Assembly: GCF_022458985.1 (NCBI RefSeq)
Contig: NC_061781.1
Coordinates: forward strand, 22,424,001 to 22,488,000
Direction of reading: 5' to 3'
DNA: 64,000 nucleotides
Origin: Mugil cephalus
Taxonomy: Eukaryota; Chordata; Actinopteri; Mugiliformes; Mugilidae
Positions 62,801 through 64,000 of this stretch are shown here, in pieces. The translations under genes and the position numbers were made by a program. Position 1 is the first letter of the stretch; every line of letters starts with the position of its first letter. The notes below the pieces were generated by a model. The model was not told where the DNA came from, made no database searches, and saw only the letters and a list, made by a program, of their open reading frames with translations.

Positions 62801-64000
62801 ACAGTGTGCTGCTGGACTTGGCCAAAAAGGCTAACATCATCCAGAGTGATGTAAGTGTAGACAAGATCCTACTGATCATGGCTTACAGTTGCTATGACAT
62901 TAATTATGTGTTCGCTCACGTCATTACTTTTGCTTTTCTACATCAAAGAACGAATACAAGTCGGACTACAACAACTTCACCAAGGGTTCCCCATGGGTCA
63001 GCTTTGGCGCCATTGACGTGGAAAGGGCTAAGAATGCTGCTGGGATCCTCAGCGAGGTATGTGTTTGTCAGGATTGCATTCCTGGACACACTGTCACCAT
63101 AAAAACTGCGGTATTGACATTTAGAGAATATACATATTTAAGTAAGTTTTACCATAATGGATTAATGTGCTTGTCTCTTTCAGAAAAAATACAGAGTACA
63201 TCCAGATAAAATCCCCTTCACATCTATTGATGACCATCCCGTCATGTTGCAGTCCAAGGTCAACCAGCTCCAGAGGAGTGATGTGAGTGAAGATCACTTT
63301 TGAGAAGATTGTTTTAGTTTTTGTCTTGTGAACAGTAAAGCACATGTGACTTCTTTCCTTCTTTGTAGTTGTTCTACAAGAAAGGTCTTGAGGAGATCCA
63401 TCAGAAGTACTCCCTGCCACCCGATATTCCTGAGTTCCAACAGGCCAGGTGCAACGCCTACAACATCAGCAAGGTGATACTGAGACTGAGAGGTTTATTA
63501 TATAAACCATATATTTCCCATAAATCCCACGTGGAGCTGTAATTTGTGGTACATAGAAATTAAAGGTTTATCTTTTCTGTTTGTTCATGTGTGATTTCAG
63601 AACTACTACAAGCATGGCTGGCAGGAGATCATTGCTAAAGGTTATGACCTGAAGCCGGATGCCATCCCTATTGTTGCTGCCAAAGCAGCTAGACATGCTG
63701 CCAGTGATGTAAGTTCTCTGACTGTTTTTAACACGCCATGCAGCAAATATACTGTGCACCTTTCTGCAACACGTAATTGTTTAAATGGCAAATCATCTGA
63801 GATCCTATATGTGCTTTAACCCGTAGGTCCAGTATAAAAAGGCTTACGAGAAGGCCAGAGGCCACCATGTTGGCTTCCGCAGCCTCCAGGATGATCCTCT
63901 GCTGGTTCACTACATGGAGGTTGCCAGGCTGCAGAGTGACAAGAACTACAAGAAGGACTACCACAAGGCCAAGCTGAAGTATCACACCCCAGTGGACATG
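53827..64000 (+). CDS. neb: Nebulin, N-terminal part (24 coding exons, continues beyond the window)
   Basis: Giant sarcomeric protein that lies along the actin thin filament, one roughly 35-residue module per actin subunit, with its N-terminus toward the pointed end. Visible CDS: 53827-53892, 56372-56416, 57042-57149, 57268-57375, 57647-57751, 57853-57957, 58056-58160, 58500-58604, 59179-59283, 59381-59488, 59849-59965, 60754-60855, 60960-61067, 61179-61283, 61395-61493, 62055-62159, 62249-62356, 62451-62564, 62653-62850, 62949-63056, 63184-63282, 63369-63473, 63601-63708, 63827-64000; 870 codons, all junctions phase 0. Residues 1-37 are an acidic head and linker, 38-73 a basic linker with [16 protein letters not shown], and from 74 come about 22 nebulin modules with the x-x-Y-K start and S-D end signature. 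Module order and wording match remembered human NEB closely. The gene is incomplete here. Confidence 0.96.
53893..56371 (+). other. neb intron after coding exon 1
   Basis: 2479 bp. A GGAT/GGAG repeat occurs at 56203-56250 near its 3' end. A further small Thr/Pro-rich linker exon may hide here, but none was convincing. Confidence 0.65.
56203..56250. repeat. (GGAT)n/(GGAG)n microsatellite
   Basis: About 48 bp of tetranucleotide repeats. Confidence 0.9.
56372..56416 (+). CDS. neb: neb coding exon 2 (probable)
   Basis: 15 codons, [15 protein letters not shown], between gcgcag and gtaaaa. Thr-rich like the corresponding human linker. The acceptor has a weak pyrimidine tract. Omitting the exon would keep the frame, and another small exon in 53893-56371 cannot be excluded. 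Confidence 0.6.
56417..57041 (+). other. neb intron after coding exon 2
   Basis: 625 bp. Nothing recognised. Confidence 0.65.
57042..57149 (+). CDS. neb: neb coding exon 3, pre-module linker
   Basis: 36 codons, residues 38-73, [20 protein letters not shown] and then [16 protein letters not shown]. Conserved with human VDPSKFMTPYIAHSQKM. Confidence 0.95.
57268..57375 (+). CDS. neb: neb coding exon 4, nebulin module
   Basis: 36 codons, [20 protein letters not shown] to AQEQLSE. First full module, with the Y and TP-E-x-x-R signature. Confidence 0.95.
57647..57751 (+). CDS. neb: neb coding exon 5, nebulin module
   Basis: 35 codons, [20 protein letters not shown] to VSELISK. Confidence 0.95.
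57853..57957 (+). CDS. neb: neb coding exon 6, nebulin module
   Basis: 35 codons, [20 protein letters not shown] to AANYSK. Very close to human [17 protein letters not shown] sequence. Confidence 0.96.
58056..58160 (+). CDS. neb: neb coding exon 7, nebulin module
   Basis: 35 codons, [20 protein letters not shown] to AQEVLSD. Confidence 0.96.
58500..58604 (+). CDS. neb: neb coding exon 8, nebulin module
   Basis: 35 codons, [20 protein letters not shown] to AHQRSD. Confidence 0.96.
58605..59178 (+). other. neb intron between coding exons 8 and 9
   Basis: 574 bp, largely made of a dispersed repeat at about 58757-58875 (ttgttgggacagtgcatatt and ttcatccgcagtccccaaca). I recall this as the complement of a common fish retroelement end. 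Confidence 0.6.
58757..58875 (-). mobile_element. Possible retroelement 3' end, antisense, in a neb intron
   Basis: Contains tttattttgttgggacagtg and aatttcatccgcagtcccc, wording I associate with a widespread fish repeat. No ORF. Confidence 0.4.
59179..59283 (+). CDS. neb: neb coding exon 9, nebulin module
   Basis: 35 codons, [20 protein letters not shown] to MDNLSN. Confidence 0.96.
59381..59488 (+). CDS. neb: neb coding exon 10, nebulin module
   Basis: 36 codons, [20 protein letters not shown] to ARIAASE. Confidence 0.96.
59489..59848 (+). other. neb intron between coding exons 10 and 11
   Basis: 360 bp. Open in two frames but without similarity to nebulin modules. Confidence 0.8.
59849..59965 (+). 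CDS. neb: neb coding exon 11, nebulin module
   Basis: 39 codons, [20 protein letters not shown] to YAGTILSD. Longer than the standard module by about four residues, as in the human counterpart. Confidence 0.96.
59966..60753 (+). other. neb intron between coding exons 11 and 12
   Basis: 788 bp, about half occupied by the family C repeat at 60105-60480. Confidence 0.8.
60105..60480 (+). mobile_element. Family C repeat, longest copy, in a neb intron
   Basis: Begins gggtcttcaacaagggtctc and ends near gtagggggtccttgacctg, so its ends are roughly inverted (ggtc..caa / ttgacc). Three other copies lie in cacnb4 introns. Non-coding, probably a non-autonomous DNA transposon. Confidence 0.65.
60754..60855 (+). 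CDS. neb: neb coding exon 12, nebulin module
   Basis: 34 codons, [20 protein letters not shown] to LKKFTD. Confidence 0.96.
60960..61067 (+). CDS. neb: neb coding exon 13, nebulin module
   Basis: 36 codons, [20 protein letters not shown] to EEMKNE. The end reads NE instead of SD. Confidence 0.96.
61179..61283 (+). CDS. neb: neb coding exon 14, nebulin module
   Basis: 35 codons, [20 protein letters not shown] to LEQCKD. Confidence 0.96.
61395..61493 (+). CDS. neb: neb coding exon 15, nebulin module (cycle 1, 33 aa type)
   Basis: 33 codons, [20 protein letters not shown] to AKQLSD. Same type as exon 21. Confidence 0.96.
61494..62054 (+). other. neb intron between coding exons 15 and 16
   Basis: 561 bp. 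Nothing recognised. Confidence 0.8.
62055..62159 (+). CDS. neb: neb coding exon 16, nebulin module
   Basis: 35 codons, [20 protein letters not shown] to AFNLSD. Same type as exon 22. Confidence 0.96.
62249..62356 (+). CDS. neb: neb coding exon 17, nebulin module
   Basis: 36 codons, [20 protein letters not shown] to NIASD. Same type as exon 23. Acceptor is ttaaag. Confidence 0.95.
62451..62564 (+). CDS. neb: neb coding exon 18, 38-aa nebulin module
   Basis: 38 codons, [20 protein letters not shown] to VAKIQSD. Followed by an 88-bp intron that is absent at the equivalent place in exon 24. Confidence 0.96.
62653..62850 (+). CDS. neb: neb coding exon 19, two fused nebulin modules
   Basis: 66 codons, [20 protein letters not shown] then [20 protein letters not shown] and ending NIIQSD. 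Two modules without an intron. The internal S-D is replaced by S-M and the second module starts AGYRK. Confidence 0.96.
62949..63056 (+). CDS. neb: neb coding exon 20, nebulin module
   Basis: 36 codons, [20 protein letters not shown] to AAGILSE. Closes the first seven-module cycle with the G-W/P-W type motif. Confidence 0.96.
63184..63282 (+). CDS. neb: neb coding exon 21, nebulin module (cycle 2, 33 aa type)
   Basis: 33 codons, [20 protein letters not shown] to QLQRSD. Same length and HPDK start as exon 15. Confidence 0.96.
63369..63473 (+). CDS. neb: neb coding exon 22, nebulin module
   Basis: 35 codons, [20 protein letters not shown] to AYNISK. Donor gtgata. Confidence 0.96.
63601..63708 (+). 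CDS. neb: neb coding exon 23, nebulin module
   Basis: 36 codons, [20 protein letters not shown] to RHAASD, carrying the KGYDL-DAIP signature of the super-repeat. Confidence 0.96.
63827..64000 (+). CDS. neb: neb coding exon 24, fused modules, cut by the window edge
   Basis: 58 codons so far: [20 protein letters not shown] to VARLQSD, then directly [20 protein letters not shown]. No donor after QSD, unlike exon 18. The reading frame is open to the edge. Confidence 0.95.

Noticed and set aside
62635..63102. 155-codon frame through neb exons 19-20
   Set aside because: It contains exon 19 but then reads the intron and exon 20 in another frame. The spliced model preserves nebulin modules.

Overview
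The window is vertebrate genomic DNA, most likely from a spiny-rayed teleost fish. It contains split genes with canonical GT-AG introns, AT-rich introns full of microsatellites, and many degraded DNA transposons (hAT-like, Tc1-like, THAP-containing) and LINE fragments of types I recall as common in fish. Species and chromosome cannot be read from the sequence. There are no bacterial features (operons, CRISPR, IS elements, Shine-Dalgarno sites).

Three protein-coding genes lie head to tail on the + strand. (1) cacnb4, the voltage-gated calcium channel beta-4 auxiliary subunit, has its CDS at 604-38065. I could place every coding exon: 14 exons for the long isoform (517 aa) plus an alternative first exon at 11929-11973 that encodes the short beta-4a N-terminus. 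(2) arl5a, an ARF-like small GTPase of the trans-Golgi, has its CDS at 40391-47590 in 6 exons (179 aa). (3) neb, nebulin, the giant actin thin-filament protein of skeletal muscle, has its CDS start at 53827 and runs off the right edge. 24 coding exons (870 codons) are visible, about 3 percent or more of a protein that is several thousand residues long. The order and orientation CACNB4-ARL5A-NEB match what I recall for human 2q23, so this is an ancestral vertebrate block.

Layout: 1-103 is the end of a dispersed repeat. 104-603 is the upstream cacnb4 promoter and 5'UTR. 667-26552 holds the two large 5' introns, with a THAP-containing element, nested hAT-like elements, a 513-bp Tc1-like remnant, a repeat interrupted by a BED-finger fragment, and the internal promoter for the beta-4a isoform. 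26553-38065 holds the common cacnb4 exons. 38066 to about 39690 is the cacnb4 3'UTR. Only a few hundred bases separate it from the arl5a promoter, which has an NRF1-like site and a YY1-like site. 48240-53813 is the arl5a-neb interval. It contains a striking near-perfect 37-bp hairpin and a second THAP fragment. From 57042 onward neb shows one nebulin module per exon, all in phase 0, settling into a seven-module cycle.

The genes do not form a functional pathway: one is a neuronal channel subunit, one a housekeeping traffic GTPase and one a muscle ruler or stabiliser. I found no new biological system. The items most worth a second look are the hairpin at 49477-49557, the transposon-built environment of the beta-4a promoter, the L1-like fragment next to the shared exon-3 acceptor, the start-stop uORF of arl5a, and the exon fusion inside the nebulin repeat cycle.
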